From Hermatobates lingyangjiaoensis (lineage: Eukaryota; Arthropoda; Insecta; Hemiptera; Hermatobatidae), in assembly GCA_026182355.1 (NCBI GenBank), contig JAPFBL010000310.1:291501-355500 (forward strand): a stretch of DNA of 64,000 bases. Direction: 5' to 3'. Made by a program: the position numbers and the translations under genes. How positions within the stretch are numbered: the stretch's first letter is position 1; every line of letters begins with the position of its first letter. Shown here in pieces: positions 12,401 through 24,483 of the stretch. The notes under the pieces are model-generated. The model had not been told where the DNA came from and ran no database searches. It saw nothing but the letters and a program-made list of their open reading frames with translations.

Positions 12401-13591
12401 TACCCAATGACTTAGATGCACCAGATGTAAATTTGATGCCAGAGATGAATTCCGTACCACCATAGTTTGCACGATTGTTTACTTGCTTAATGCTAAGAGA
12501 AAACAAGAGATGAGAAGCATATGTAGAGAAATTGTGTAGAGATTTTGGTTTTCCTCTTTTATTTTTCCTGACAACGATTCAAAACGAAACTTGCGCACTT
12601 AATTAAATCGTTTGTAATTAAACACACTTACAAACTGAAATTTTTGAGCGATGCGTCTTCAAGAGGAGGAGGAGAGAGAGAGAGAGAGGGGGAGACCAAG
12701 CACTAGTTACTTACCATTGCGTCTACAGCGTGCTTGGTCTCCCTCTCTCTTTTCTCCTGAAGACGGATTACCCGTAATTTAAAGTAAGTACGGTTAATAC
12801 ACATTACATATCATAGAGTTTAAAAAAAAATAGTGGAGTAAAAAGCAAATAATTTTACATTGTAATTAAAAGTCTTTTAATATTATAATTTTAGATTGAT
12901 ATACAAATATGAAAGGTTGCAATAAAACAGCTCAGACTTTGGTAGAGGGTGCACGAATACCGTACTAATCCCGTACTAAACTACTGATTGTTTGTGTTGT
13001 TTTAATTTAAGGAAGTTGCGAACGATACTAATTCATATTAAATTAGATAGTCATCATTTGTCTAAATTATTAATTTAGCATACTATAATGTCCATAACTT
13101 TTTTTTTGTTAACATATTTTGTTCTTTCTTGTAGTACTGAATGGGATTGTGAAATCGAATCAGAGGATTTAGTAACAATATTAGATGAAATCGAAGAGCA
13201 GCTATCAAATGCATGTCAAGAAACTCCAGTGAAAAATAAAATCCCTGCAGATTCGAATTTGTTGGCGTTAAAAACTCCGAAGAAAGAACTGAATGGAAGA
13301 AAAAACAACAAAGTTGAAACTACTCCAGAAATTTCAGTAAAAACTGAAAAGAGAGTTGCATCAAAAGCAAAAAGAATGTTGGATTATTCTCAAATTAAAG
13401 ACAAGCCGAAAGTATCTTACAAATTGAACTCCATTTACCATCATCTGTTTGGATGTGATATTAAAAATGCGCATTCATCCGAATCAGATGCCCAAGCGTT
13501 ACTAAATATTGTTTCATTAATAGGTTCACCCTTTCACGAATGGTTGCAAAATAATTCTAGACCTTTCATAAATGTGTCTAGATTATGGTAG
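6494..13591 (+). CDS. TREX: TREX-type three-prime repair exonuclease (DEDDh family)
   Basis: Exons: 6494-6710 (ATG at 6494 has a good context; an in-frame ATG at 6473 is possible), 7086-7252, 11839-11936 and 13135-13591, all with GT/AG junctions and matching phases; about 312 residues. Exo I is FFDLETTGLP (catalytic Asp and Glu) in exon 1. Exo II is LLAHNGDNFDFPIF (catalytic Asp) in exon 2. Exo III is HSSESDAQALL (His and Asp) in exon 4, preceded by YKLNSIYHHLFG, typical of TREX1/TREX2. The enzyme family removes nucleotides from DNA 3' ends and clears cytosolic DNA. All four acidic residues and the His are present, so it should be active. Exon 4 carries a lysine-rich insert between Exo II and III. 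No C-terminal membrane anchor like that of vertebrate TREX1 is seen, which favours a TREX2-like form. Intron 3 (4.6 kb) holds a LINE remnant and a hAT MITE. Confidence 0.9.
8141..8180. repeat. (ATT)n microsatellite
   Basis: A run of ATT trinucleotides in intron 3 of the TREX gene, with one interruption (GTC). No function inferred. Confidence 0.8.
8940..9790 (+). pseudogene. Non-LTR retrotransposon (LINE) RNase H and C-terminal remnant
   Basis: An RNase H domain opens with WYTDGSRT near 9110 (first Asp). It continues with a VEIHTIERC segment (Glu) and MSDSQAAIKVL near 9290 (Asp). After an in-frame stop at the end of the first block it goes on with YWVPGHAGVEGNERADELAG near 9410 (last Asp). 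The region beyond 9500 reads CKLNGHLRRM and EETPLHLLADC, the usual C-terminal tail of R1/Jockey-type LINEs, and then TLNETIEERLPLDPGKVLYF in another frame to about 9775. Reverse transcriptase and endonuclease are absent, consistent with 5' truncation. It lies in intron 3 of the TREX gene, in sense orientation. Confidence 0.85.
9972..10655. mobile_element. Non-autonomous hAT element (MITE), 684 bp
   Basis: The ends read CAGAGATTCTCAAAG and GTTTGAAAAACTCTG, imperfect inverted repeats. The perfect 8-bp duplication CTCTAGAG is at 9964-9971 and 10656-10663. Subterminal GGGGTTCCGCG and AGGGTTCCGCGTC motifs recur at both ends. There is no coding capacity. It lies in intron 3 of the TREX gene. Confidence 0.93.
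12654..12765. repeat. Foldback repeat with GA-rich arms
   Basis: The left arm (CGTCTTCAAGAG, a long GA run, then GGGAGACCAAGCA) is mirrored by the right arm (TGCTTGGTCTCCC, a CT run, CTCCTGAAGACG). The arms are nearly perfect apart from GA-run length, around a spacer of about 28 bases. A related but shorter hairpin sits at 22154-22209 and shares the CTCTTCTCCTGA end, suggesting one foldback family. Located in intron 3 of the TREX gene. Confidence 0.75.
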
Positions 13592-13601
13592 TTTCAACAA
13601 A

Positions 13602-13676
13602 AATAAAAACAATCTTACATACTCAGATCGACTTTTTTTCGTAATGTTCAAAAGTTTTATTTGAGTACAGAATAAA
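13602..13676 (+). promoter_or_regulatory. Candidate polyadenylation signals of the TREX gene
   Basis: AATAAA hexamers at 13602-13607 and 13671-13676 lie 11 and 80 bases after the TREX stop codon. The first is close for a 3' UTR; the second has GT- and T-rich sequence further downstream and looks the better candidate. Confidence 0.5.
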
Positions 13677-14420
13677 GAATCTCTAAAAAGACCTAAACAG
13701 GTTAAAGATATATAATATAACATGTACAGGAGATAATAATTTATGTCATAATTTGCCATCCATAAATTATTACAGAGTGGATTTGTTTATCCCTCAAAAT
13801 AACTGATTAGCTATATTATAATGGCTAATATCTATTTTTTAGTTAGAAATAACCGAAACTTTCTCTATAGTATTGAAAGTATTTATGTCAGGTGCTATTT
13901 TAAAATTATATATTTCTTTTAAGTATCTTTTTATACATTTTGGTACCAAAAATAACTGTGATTATAAATAAATTAAAAATATGCATAAATTGAATTCTTA
14001 AATTTCCAAAGAAAGATAGTTATCGACTAGATAATCTTTACGTGCCTTAGAAGTTTATTAGTTTTAATAAATTTGAAAGTATTAGTTTATGATTGAATAA
14101 AATGATTATGCATATTTTTATGTTGTATATTATGGATCATATAGTAAAAACTCCATAGATATAACGTTTGTAATGGGACCATCTAAAAATGTTGTCATAA
14201 AAATTCCCAATTAACGTAATAAGGAAAAGTTAAATTAAAGGGGGATTGAAATAAAAATGAATTACTTGTATTGTGAACAAGTATTTATTGACGAATGTGT
14301 ATCAATGAATGGATGTTTATGCAAAAAAATATAAGTTTATTAAATTTTAATAATTGCAACATTTGATGAGACTTATATGTATGGTATCTAAATGAGCGAA
14401 ATAAAAGAATGTCTCTGATC

Positions 14421-14522
14421 ACATACTTATGACATTACTTGTCATAAGTATAAGTCATGTGAACTGTAACTGTAGTCATGACTTATTACAGTTCACATGA
14501 ACTTATAATGTCATGTGTAAAT
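14421..14522. repeat. Nested palindromes inside the Tigger element
   Basis: ACTTATGAC at 14425-14433 pairs with GTCATAAGT at 14441-14449. The 14-base CATGTGAACTGTAA at 14456-14469 pairs exactly with its complement at 14486-14499. The outer sequences also pair partly. The whole block could fold into a cruciform. Confidence 0.8.
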
Positions 14523-14629
14523 TATAAGTTCAAATTTATTTTAAAAAATCAATTATTGGTTTTTGTTTTTTAAATGTACTAAAATTTCTAAAAACTAAAG
14601 CGTACTAAAAAATGTACTCTTCTATTTCT

Positions 14630-15860
14630 GCAAAGTTTCTTTTGGAAAATTGGAGTGACTGTTAGCTAATAAAACCTGCCACTGCTTCACTGAAATTTCT
14701 TAATATCTGAACGAGTTCTTTTTCAGCATCCTCTTCTTTTGCAGTTAAAATTTCGTCAGCTGTTTCATGGATGCCTTCATTTTCACTGGTAGAGATTTTT
14801 TGTTGCAGCTAAAGTAGCCCTGAAATTCCATCCCAGTGGCTATTTTTTTTCTCAATTTTCTTTATAAGTGCTTCATCGTCATCATCTTCTTCAGTAAATG
14901 AGAATCATTCTTAGATCCTACATTTTTAAAACTGTTAATTATGCGTATGTAAGTAACTCCATTTCATGCAGTAGATATTAAATTTTAATTAATATTTTTG
15001 TAGACGTTTCTATTTTTCTCTAAGACTAGTATTAGTTTCGTTAATAATATCTTTATGCATTTCGCCTTAAATAGATTTATTATTCCCAAATTCGGTGGTT
15101 GATGTATACTTGTACAGTTAGGTGTCAGGAATTCTACCTGCACAGTTGAAAGCTTTAAGTTCATCGGATGAGCAGGGTAACAATCGACAAAAAGTAAGAT
15201 ATTTCTTTTATCTTTCCTCATTCTACTATTTACGTTCACTAAAAAGTTTCAAAATAAACACTGCTGTCATCCACAATTCCTATTGTTTTTGTTTCTAAAG
15301 CATTGAAGCTTCTTGTATCATCCAATTACCAGTTTTTCAGATCCATCAGCATTAGATTACAATAGAATTCTAAGATGCACTTTTCTTTTTTCCCTATGGC
15401 AATTTCTATCTTTCATTACTAAAGTTATTTCTGGTAACAGGTTGTAAAATAGACTGGTATTAAAAATGTTTTCTCTTCATGATGTTTTAATTACAAAACA
15501 TGTCTAGTTGTTTTCCAAAATTAACCGTTTGTTCATCGACAACTTTGGACTAACACTAATAACTTTTGATGAAATTCCAAAACAAGTTTAAAAATTTGTA
15601 TTTCAACCTGGGATCCTATTTAATAAGGAATTTCTGAACAAGAACCGTAGCTTTTTCTGTTATTACTGGTCCTTAAATCAGAGGTTTGTCGCTGACAAAC
15701 TTTGTTGAACCATTTTAACAAAGCCTCTAATAAATCAGACAGTTTTTCTTTCCTCAGCCGCTTCTTCGTCACTGTGTTACAACCAACGGAGGCGACATAT
15801 TTTATCATTTCGTACTTATTTTTTAAAATCGTTAGTACTCTAGTCAAGGAATAGTTAATA
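14630..15860 (-). pseudogene. Tigger-type transposase pseudogene (DDE, CENP-B-like DNA-binding domain)
   Basis: Reading on the minus strand: at 15847-15620 a CENP-B/Tc5-type DNA-binding segment (TILKNKYEMIKYV, then KKRLRKEKLSDLLEALLKWF). At 15239-14985 the DDE core (NILLFVDCYPAHP, then VEFLTPNCTSIHQPPNLGII and NLFKAKCIKILL). At about 14930-14640 the acidic and helical C-terminal tail. Frames change between blocks. Most relatives read QP-x-D-QG where this copy reads QPPNLG, so the third catalytic Asp is lost. The gene is inactive. Confidence 0.85.
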
Positions 15861-16322
15861 TTTTGGAAATCTCTACTTTAGACACGAAAGAATTTCTATC
15901 TTCGGTATTAATAACTTTAATTTTTTTCCTCTATAAATAAGAATTTTCTTTTAAGAGTCATTGGGAATAAAAAAAAAGCCACTGGCGAAGGATACTGGCA
16001 CATTGACTGTAATTCAGACCTCTGACTGTAAACAGGTTCAGAGGGAAAAGTGGGGCAGGGTTATCCTATGTTTGGAGAATGTCGTTTTCTCACGGTTAGT
16101 CGTAGCTAAGATTCAAAAAATTGATGTTTTTCTTTCCCATTTGACAGAACTGTACCTTTAAAATAAGATTCCGTGTCACATGGCTAAATGTTAAAAAAAA
16201 ACCTTATACAGAGAAAAAATTAAAAAGCAATGCCTTTTTTTATGTTATATAAAGGACATCCTGTGTACAACGTTATATCGGGAAAAACATCTTAAAACAC
16301 GTTATATCAAGTTTCGATTGTA

Positions 16323-19180
16323 TATATGGCTAAAAGAATATATGTTTGGATGTATAAGATATGTAGTAATCAGAGGAATTGTATAGATTCTGAACGTCAA
16401 AATCACCTCATTGCAATCAGATGCAAAGTTTAAAAATTTGGTGAAAAAAATGCATCAAATATGGATATTATTTAGAAAAAATAAGCAAATTAATTAGTTG
16501 CTAAATTGCTAATTAATTGCGCAGAAATTGGAACTATAACATCTGTGTGATGAAATATTTTATCGTCTACTAATTAATTTGTATTTCGTGATTTTTTTAT
16601 TAAAATGTACATATAGATAGATGTACTTGGTTTACAAAAATCAAGTACTTCTAAGCAGTTGAATTTGACTTGCAAAAAGGTGAATTTGATTTTTGAAGGG
16701 CAAGTTGACTTTGTATTTATATTATAAAATGTTTTTGTAACAAAAATTATTATTGTTATTGTCATTATCATTACTTTGATAAAAAAAAGTATTATTTAGC
16801 TAACATAGTTATTATTTACTTATTGTTTAATTTGTAACAGTCAAAATTTAATTATATTTGAGTATATATATATATATATATTACGAAAGAAAGGTGACTA
16901 AAACATTTAAATATACATAATTATTTGGAAATTATTGTCAAATATATATCGGTTCTCACATAGAGTATATTAACTTTTTTGTTAATATTTGTTTTCAAAA
17001 TATTGAAAGAACATTGACAAGTTAGAATAGAGTTGCATGTTATAAAAAAATTGAAAAAGCCAAATATATTTAAAAAATAATATAATAATTTATTTTAAGA
17101 TTTCTATTATAAATTATTACATTTATAAAAGAAGTAGCTTCTAAGATCGTTGGTGACAATTAGTCAAACCAAAGATCTTTTTCTTTATGTTCCTCTTCCT
17201 TGTTTTTGTGATTTTTGTAATTTAGATGAAGTTTGTCATTCTATTGTTTTTTTTTGTTCAATTCCGTTGTAAGTTTAATTACATTTGTATAATTACTCAA
17301 CAAATAGCCCTTGAGGCATTTCGATTTAGAATCGTTGGAAAATTTGATTCTAATGTGAACAGTGTCTCTGTAATCAAACACTTAGGAAAAAATCATCTTT
17401 TGTATATGTACCTTTTTTTTAAAAGTACTTCGATAAGTGCACATTTATTTTTTGATTTTTTAATGCACATTTAATACATTTTACTATACAAATATTTAAT
17501 TTTCTATTCTTAATATGGACTTTAACTGAAATTAATAATTATTTATTTTTTTAAAATGCCGTTGATATTAAGTCTCCTTTCAATTAATGATGCTATAACT
17601 TAACGGTTAATTTATGTGATATCTGTTTTCTAAGGTTGATATTGGTCCCTTAGTGTCACTACTCTTTGTTCTTAGACAACAATTAACTACTCTTATGTTA
17701 TGAATTACGAACCGTGATTTTTGAACAATTTTGAAACACATTTTTGGATAAGAACATTATAATTGTTATAATTTTTTTTTAAGAATTAATTGAATTTGCT
17801 TAATGTTTACTTCCTGTCCTAATTATATACAAGCGAATTTATAAATCATTATAATTTATGGGTATATATAGAAGTAACTTGTCGGTACTTTGCTAATTTC
17901 AAAGTACTTTTTTATGAAAGTATGTACTGGTGTTAAACGTGTTTTTATAATGTATATTTAAAAGTCAATACAGTATTTTTTGTGTTACTTGTTTTATATA
18001 TCCTACTGTAAATTTACTAACTTAAAATGTAAAACCTGTAGATTATTAGTCACAGCACGGATAATGTATTTATTTGCTGCACGTCAAATATAGATATCAT
18101 TAGAAAATTATGATTTTTGAGATTCTGAGAGAACTTCATATCCACTCTAACCTTTTAATCGAGTGGACAGTATGCTTGTCATTACTGATTCGTAGTTTTT
18201 TACTATGACTCCACAAATTTCACGTGTGAGATAAAAATATCATGGGCATCTTTCTTGTGCAAGGAACCTTTTGTCTGGACTCTATATGGTGGCAGGTACT
18301 TACTAAAGATCATGACTGTATATTTAGAACCTTCAAGTCTAGAATTAGAACTGTAATGATGTACGTTCCTTCCTTTTTATAACGACTGATTTAACTTTAA
18401 GTATGCTATATGCAGGTGTATGGGAGAGGGTTTAAAACTTATTGATAGTGCTACAGGGGTGCCAAACCAAATGTGACCCACGAGGTTTCAACTCGAGTTA
18501 CAAAAATTGTTTGAACTGAGGAAAATGTAACTAACTGTTAAAAAATTTTTACTTTTACAATTATTTATTAATTTATTTCATATTATAATTACTAGCAATA
18601 ACGCTCTTTACTAAAAAAAAATTAAATAAGTCATAAGAGGGCCTGGGCAGTTATGACGAACTCTCCGACTGACCAGCTTGTATAGGCCTTGCATTCAATC
18701 AGCTTGCTTTCATTGGTCTATAATTGCATCACTCATGCCTGTGCATCAAGTCTACACCGCTATATATCAGTTCAAACGTACTTATTCATTTAAGTTTTAC
18801 CACGGCCTTCGAGACCATAACCAAGTGAATAATTGACCCTTGAAAGGATTTCAGCTTGACCCCCCTGGGTTATGCATAGGTTGTGAGGGATCAATGTTAA
18901 ATAGTTACAACTATTTTTGGTTAATTTTTAAAAAGAAATAAATGGTTAGAACAGATTTTAAGACAATATATTTTTGATTTATTTTGCTTTAGATGCAATT
19001 ATCAGTCCGATACATCTTTTAAGGGGTTTATTTTTTCTAAATATTTCATAAATATAAATTTATAATATCACGTTTAAAAGTCTGAATAATATATCTTTAG
19101 AAAATTAAGTGCAACCTTCTAACCCCGAGTAGACTATAAAGGTTTAGGATTGTAAATTAACTTTTAACAATCATATTCTT
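16323..19180. other. AT-rich intergenic stretch, no gene seen
   Basis: Long poly-T/poly-A runs and a TA microsatellite (16863-16881). The 82-codon open frame from 17226 is low-complexity and hydrophobic with no family resemblance. Near 18452 the sequence CAGGGGTGCCAAACC resembles a hAT end and is followed by a GC-richer block (to about 18880), but no matching right end or target duplication was found. Confidence 0.5.
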
Positions 19181-19189
19181 TTTTTAAAA

Positions 19190-19830
19190 AGCTGTAGCAT
19201 GGAAATGCTGGCATTACAAGAAATTATTTAATTTTGAAGATACCATTACTTTCGTTGCTCTTTATAACTCTGTTCTTCTTCCAATTGTAGAGTATGCCTT
19301 AGCTATTTAGAATTCGCATTACAACCATTATCAAAATTTACTTCAATACGTCCTTTGCAAAGTCTTTAAGAAGCTTTCGCATAAGTCCAGTTATCTTAAA
19401 GATTAATCATATTATCCATTCCGTTTGTGGCCAATTTCGTATTCCTGATCTGCTTTCCGTAAAACCTATTATGACATTTTAACATAAATTATTAAATGGT
19501 TTAATTGATTGTCCTTACTTAATGTCCCAACTACATTTCTAAGTCGCATAATGTATTTTAAAAACGCCCAAATTATTCTATATTCCAAGTCATAAAAAAA
19601 AAATTATTTCCTTTATTCCCCACTGTCTCATAAGTCTGCATAACAGTGTAAATTTTGTTAGTTGCGACTTAAGGAAATTTAAAATTGTAATTAAACATTT
19701 AATATAGTTACCTACCATTAAGTTAAAGTTTGCATAACTATTATTATAATCATTATTACTATTATGTGTAATGGTGCTTATTGGTTTAGTATGTATTCAT
19801 TAATGTAAACCTAAATAAATAAAGACCCTA
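19190..19830 (+). pseudogene. LINE reverse transcriptase C-terminal remnant
   Basis: Translation gives the end of a Jockey-type RT: ALYNSVLLPIVEYALAI, a Trp position turned into a stop, then NSHYNHYQNLLQYV and a VFKKLSHKSS segment. Further on, another frame gives a Tyr-Asp-Ile-Leu segment and LLNGLIDCPYL, the usual thumb/connection of animal LINEs. The copy ends in TAAATAAATAAA near 19815, consistent with a LINE tail. Several stops and shifts make it non-functional. Confidence 0.7.
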
Positions 19831-19834
19831 AAAA

Positions 19835-22150
19835 AGAATTTTAATACGTGTGTCAATAAATAAGTAAATATCGAAATATAAGAGAAGTAAGGGCTGATAG
19901 TTTACATCAACATGGAAATGCTAGGTTTTCTATAAAGCGTATCGTGATTCAATAGGTTATACACTGGATTTAAGATATTATTCTGGTGTAATGTATTGTA
20001 TGGGAAGAATTAGTAGAGTAGTAAAAAGAACAATTATGAACTTATACCTGACATTCTAGCATATGTTTACTTCAAATAATTTACAAAATATATTTCTGAA
20101 GAGGTATCACAAATACTATAAATGTGAAGTCGTTTGAATCAGTTTTATTTGATTTCATTGGTGACTAGTAGGAGTACCTGATAATGAACAGAAGTGTTAT
20201 TAAATGGAATGAAATCTGTAAGAGTAAGGTATGAAATAATTTCAATTTTCTGTGGTTACAGGTTAATCATATGAAATAAGAGATAATAAAAAGAATAACG
20301 TCCAAAACGACAAATAACTCTAGGAAAACAAGAAAGTTCATAGCTTAATATTGAAAATAATATAGGCATTCCCTAAAAACAGCTTCCAAGTAATACATTG
20401 TTTTTTTTACATGATATAGAAAGTGGGATGGGACTATACAAAACAAAATAAAAAAGAAATAATGCTTTTAAATAGGAATTATAATAAAATGCTTATCGAT
20501 CAATACAATTGGAAATTATTCCCCACAGAAGATAGTTTTCATTGTTTCACTAATTATGAAGTAATCTAATTACACAACTAATAAAAAACAATGATGGCTG
20601 TATTATCTATTATTTTTTTGCCATATCACCTTAATAAATGAATTTTAATACATGTATACAAAGTTTAAACAAAGTTAGAAACACTTGTTCATTTGGATTT
20701 TGTTTGTGTCCTAAAACTCATAAAACTTATAAGCTGTATGCCTCAAGGGTGGGAAGTATGGTTAAATTATTATTTGCCACCATTGTTAGCCAGGGCAAAA
20801 CGCATTACTGGGTTTATTCTTCATCAAGAGTCCAATATTTTGCCTTACTCAAGTGTATTTAAAGACTCTTTGAAATCGTACAAGCTCTCTCCGACAGCTT
20901 TATAGCTTCTATAGTGTTTCAAGATTTTCATAAACACTTATAAAAAAAATTGAAAACAGAATACATCTAGTCATTGACAGATGATGAATGTCATGATACA
21001 AACAACTGGCAAGTTTTCCCTTGAAGTTAAGAAAAGGGTTGACAAACTATCTTGAGGAAGTATGCAGAGATTGACGAAATGTTACTGTCTTCCTCGTAAC
21101 TTCTTACATAAGACAACACTTTTAACTGCTACGTGACCTTCTCTTCTATAGGAGGAGAACATACACACTGGTATTGACTTTTCTATTAATAGATCATATT
21201 CGTAATTTTATTAAAGTAATATTTGTAAAGTGATAAAGGGATATCTCTTTGTTTTAATATTGTATATACAATTTGTTTCTCTTTGTATATACATATTTTT
21301 ATTTTTGATCTCATCAATAGTTCTTTTACTTCTCAAAACTTTTACTGTCAAAGCTCAATAGTATATTTTATTTATGCTAATGAATTATGTACTCCTACTT
21401 TTAAAGTATATTTAGCTTTGTTTTGATACAGTTCAATAAATTAACATAATAATTATTCTTTTTCTGTAAATCTCGACCCTTGATGTACATGACAGGCGCA
21501 AAAATGATACAATAAACATAAGTGACGACAATTATTGTATTCACCACAGTATCAATAAAACATGAAATCCTGTTCGATGATTCCTTCATTGCCACAGAAA
21601 CGTTCTTGTCAATAAACAATCGAAAAGGATCAGAACTTTTTCATTTTTCTGTTGATATTGTTGTGGTTTCTTTTGTTGCTATATTTTTGTGTAGTTCCGA
21701 AACACCAAGCTATCAATTTACACTAACAGTAAATTAAGTTTAACTTAAGTAAAACATTAATATCAAAACTAAAATGATAACCGTAGGTACTGATCATACC
21801 ATATACTTCAAAACAATTATGTTGTGAACCATTCTATTAAATTCATTAACCTAAATAATACTGCAGTCTACCTATACTTTACCTAGGAAAGTGCTTGTAA
21901 TATTGTCAAGTAAAAGGCTCTTTGAGATTTATCAGAATATATTCCGCAAGGCTCATCACAACAACGTTTTCATAAACTTAATTCCCATTAAATAATTAAT
22001 CGTAAGTTTGTTTCTGTTAAAAGTGAGTCACCAAAATCACTAAAATATCCATAACGTATTAGTATTTGCGTCCACTTAAAATTATTTACTCAATTTATTA
22101 TTTAGTATCGGAGAATGCGTACTTATATTGTATTTTTAGGTACAAGTAAG
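19835..22150. other. Intergenic stretch, no gene recognised
   Basis: Small open frames occur (20638-20905 in two frames; 21401-21619 minus with a possible membrane segment), but none has a recognisable domain or convincing splice sites. No transposon termini were found. Confidence 0.5.
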
Positions 22151-22153
22151 TAA

Positions 22154-22209
22154 CAGGAGAACAAGAGACAGTCTCTTCTTGCTATTAGACCTTGTCTCTT
22201 CTTCTCCTG
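22154..22209. repeat. Short foldback repeat
   Basis: CAGGAGAACAAGAGACA at 22154-22170 pairs with TGTCTCTTCTTCTCCTG at 22193-22209 (16 of 17 positions), with an inner GAGACAGTCTC palindrome. It shares its outer arm with the longer foldback at 12654-12765. Confidence 0.8.
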
Positions 22210-22214
22210 ATAAT

Positions 22215-23990
22215 GGCTGACTCGATATATATTTAGTACCAGGGACTGTGCATTAGCTTCCCAAACTCTAGTAAATCTATTAAACAATTATCTTGTGATA
22301 GGATTGTATATTATACAAAACTACTAAAAATGGTGGAAATATTAAAGAACCATGACCGTTTCTTCGTAAACTAATTAAAGAATTTTCTCTACTCGTATTG
22401 AAAATTAAAAAAATGAAATATGAAACAAAATAATCAGATATATAAAGTAATGAATATTTAAACATTGTTTATTTAGGATTCTCGACGACAATATTGATAA
22501 ACAGATGTGGATCATAATTAAGGTTTTTGTGTATAAAATGAATTATATATACATAGTTCATTATAGTTTTAAAATTTTGTCTAATTTATTTACCATCGTC
22601 ATGGTTGAGAAAAAATTAAAACAACTATTAATATAAAACAAAGAAACATCTACTAACTACTTCGATATTAAACTCTACATCTAACTATTTACATTTTAAA
22701 TTTCAAAAAAGGTGGTATAATGATTTTGTTATATATTAATTGTTGCAACTGCTCTTGATAATTTAAATAAATTTGACATAACTGTATTACTAATATTACC
22801 TGAGTATATTTGTTATTTAAACAAAATGATCGATAAATACTTATCTCATAACAATATATTTATGTAAAAACATAACTATGGAAGATGGAAATAATAAGTC
22901 AATAAAGGTAGATGCAATTAAAATTGAATGTTTTTACTGTAATAAAATTGAATAAGTTGTAATGTTTATTTGTTTCCGAGTTGTTAATTAAAGATAAAAG
23001 CAAGTTATTATAAGTATGAGGTAATGTTTTATAGAGAAAAAATAGAATAAAGACAAGTGATTTCTAATTGGAATTTAATTAACATGGAGAATAAAACGTC
23101 AATTTTGTCTTTAATTTGTAAACTTTGACAGAATTAACAAAAAGTATCAAAGTTAACTGAAAAGTATAGAACAGAATTAAATTAATATATAAATCAATGG
23201 GATACAGATTTTAACTGAAAAATACTTGATATTAAATAATTTTGTTACGTATTTGAAAAAATTGTTTCTTTTATGATATTAGGTATAATTATTTTGAATG
23301 AATGAAATTAAATAATATTTGAATATGTGTATAGTTTGAATATATAGTACATTATAGTTCTATATTACGCAAAGGTAATAATGTAAGAAAAATAAAATTG
23401 AACAATATGTCTACTAACCTCTTAGATCTTCTTTTTTTCTTGTTGTTAAGTCTCATGCATTTATAGGAACTCGAAAGAACGTTAAAGTATGACCAAAAAC
23501 TAAATAATTTCATTGCTACTATCACTTTTTATGTTGTACAAATATTAAGAACATACCAAATGTGAAAAGAAGAAAACCGACGCCGAGAAGATAGAAACAG
23601 AAAGTCATGAACGCTTCAAGGACGCCATAATGGATTTGAACAAATAAATGAAGACCAATGATTGGTCGAAATGAATGCATATTTCATTGTTGCTGAATTT
23701 ATTTATATTTGGTTGTTTCCTTAACAAATACTTTGGAGAATTCTAAATTAAATAAATTATTTTTTTGATTTCAGTGCATTACATAAAACAAAAAAAAAAG
23801 AAAACTTTCCTTTACAAAAAAAATCTCAAATAAAACCTATTATATAAAATCTCAGAGTGAATGTCAATATGAATAAGGTGTTCAGAGTACCCCATGGACA
23901 CTTAATTTCATAAAAATCATGAATTTTACTAGTGTGTCTAACTCTCTTTTACAATATTTTAGTAATTCAAGCATTACTATATTAGTAAGA
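22215..23990. other. AT-rich intergenic stretch with one GC-richer patch
   Basis: No complete gene is visible. The patch at about 23575-23655 stands out in composition and is open on both strands. Plus reads a charged segment (EKKKTDAEKIETESHERFKD, then a stop a few codons later). Minus reads a hydrophobic segment (FYLLGVGFLLFTFG) ending at a strong splice donor GTATGT. I cannot decide which, if either, is coding. Confidence 0.35.
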
Positions 23991-23994
23991 AATG

Positions 23995-24420
23995 GTGATA
24001 TTGGAGAGGTTAGAAAAAAAATTAATCGTGATTTCTTTAGATATCCAATCTCTTCTTACTAACGTACTAATAGATTTAACTTTTGATTTAATAAATAAGC
24101 AATCAGATTGAACCACATGTTGCGATCACAAAACAGAAATTCTTATCCATTCTAAATCTTATTTGTGAAGCCTGATTTTTTATATTTGATGGAGTTTTAC
24201 GTAAACAAAAGTTTGGATTACCTATGCGCTTTTTATGTATGTTTGATTTTTGAATGAATTATTTTTGAATTATTTGTTATACCTCCTCTGTTTTGTAAGC
24301 CTACGGAAAAGGTTTTAATAACTATTCTTTTTAAGAACTTTTGAATTGCAAGATGGTGGGAGGTTCCTTCCTCTACTTATTAACCAAGGATTGCACAACT
24401 AGTGAAGTAAAACTTCTTTG
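23995..24420 (+). pseudogene. Penelope-like reverse transcriptase remnant
   Basis: One frame reads VISLDIQSLLTNVLIDLTF, the first catalytic-Asp motif of Penelope-type RT. About 100 bases later another frame reads FDGVLRKQKFGLPM, its FxQ-x-GxPMG-type motif. Then come MNYFELFVIPPL- and ILFKNF-like pieces. Order and spacing fit a Penelope-like RT palm with frameshifts. No YxDD motif or endonuclease follows. Confidence 0.7.
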
Positions 24421-24483
24421 TTATACCTCTAACCATTAAACTTTATAGTTGCTAGAAAAAGAATAATTGGTCTGAATGATTTA

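Larger units (their letters stand above)
14143..16322 (-). mobile_element. Tigger/pogo-type DNA transposon, decayed
   Basis: Related inverted sequences lie at both edges: near 14145 a segment ends in GATATAACG, and on the opposite strand near 16320 one ends in TTGATATAACG. Both are next to TA dinucleotides, as expected for Tc1/mariner-superfamily insertion. The minus strand between them carries a broken Tigger transposase (separate entry). A nested foldback (14421-14522) lies near the left edge. The edges are approximate because the terminal repeats have diverged. Confidence 0.6.

Noticed and set aside
18452..18880. Possible hAT remnant beginning CAGGGGTGCCAAACC
   Set aside because: Only a left-like end was seen; no matching right end or 8-bp duplication was found.
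20638..20905. Two overlapping plus-strand frames of about 70 codons
   Set aside because: Neither resembles a known family; overlap in two frames suggests chance.
21401..21737. Opposed open frames, the minus one with a possible membrane helix
   Set aside because: Hydrophobicity is expected by chance in AT-rich DNA and no gene context supports it.
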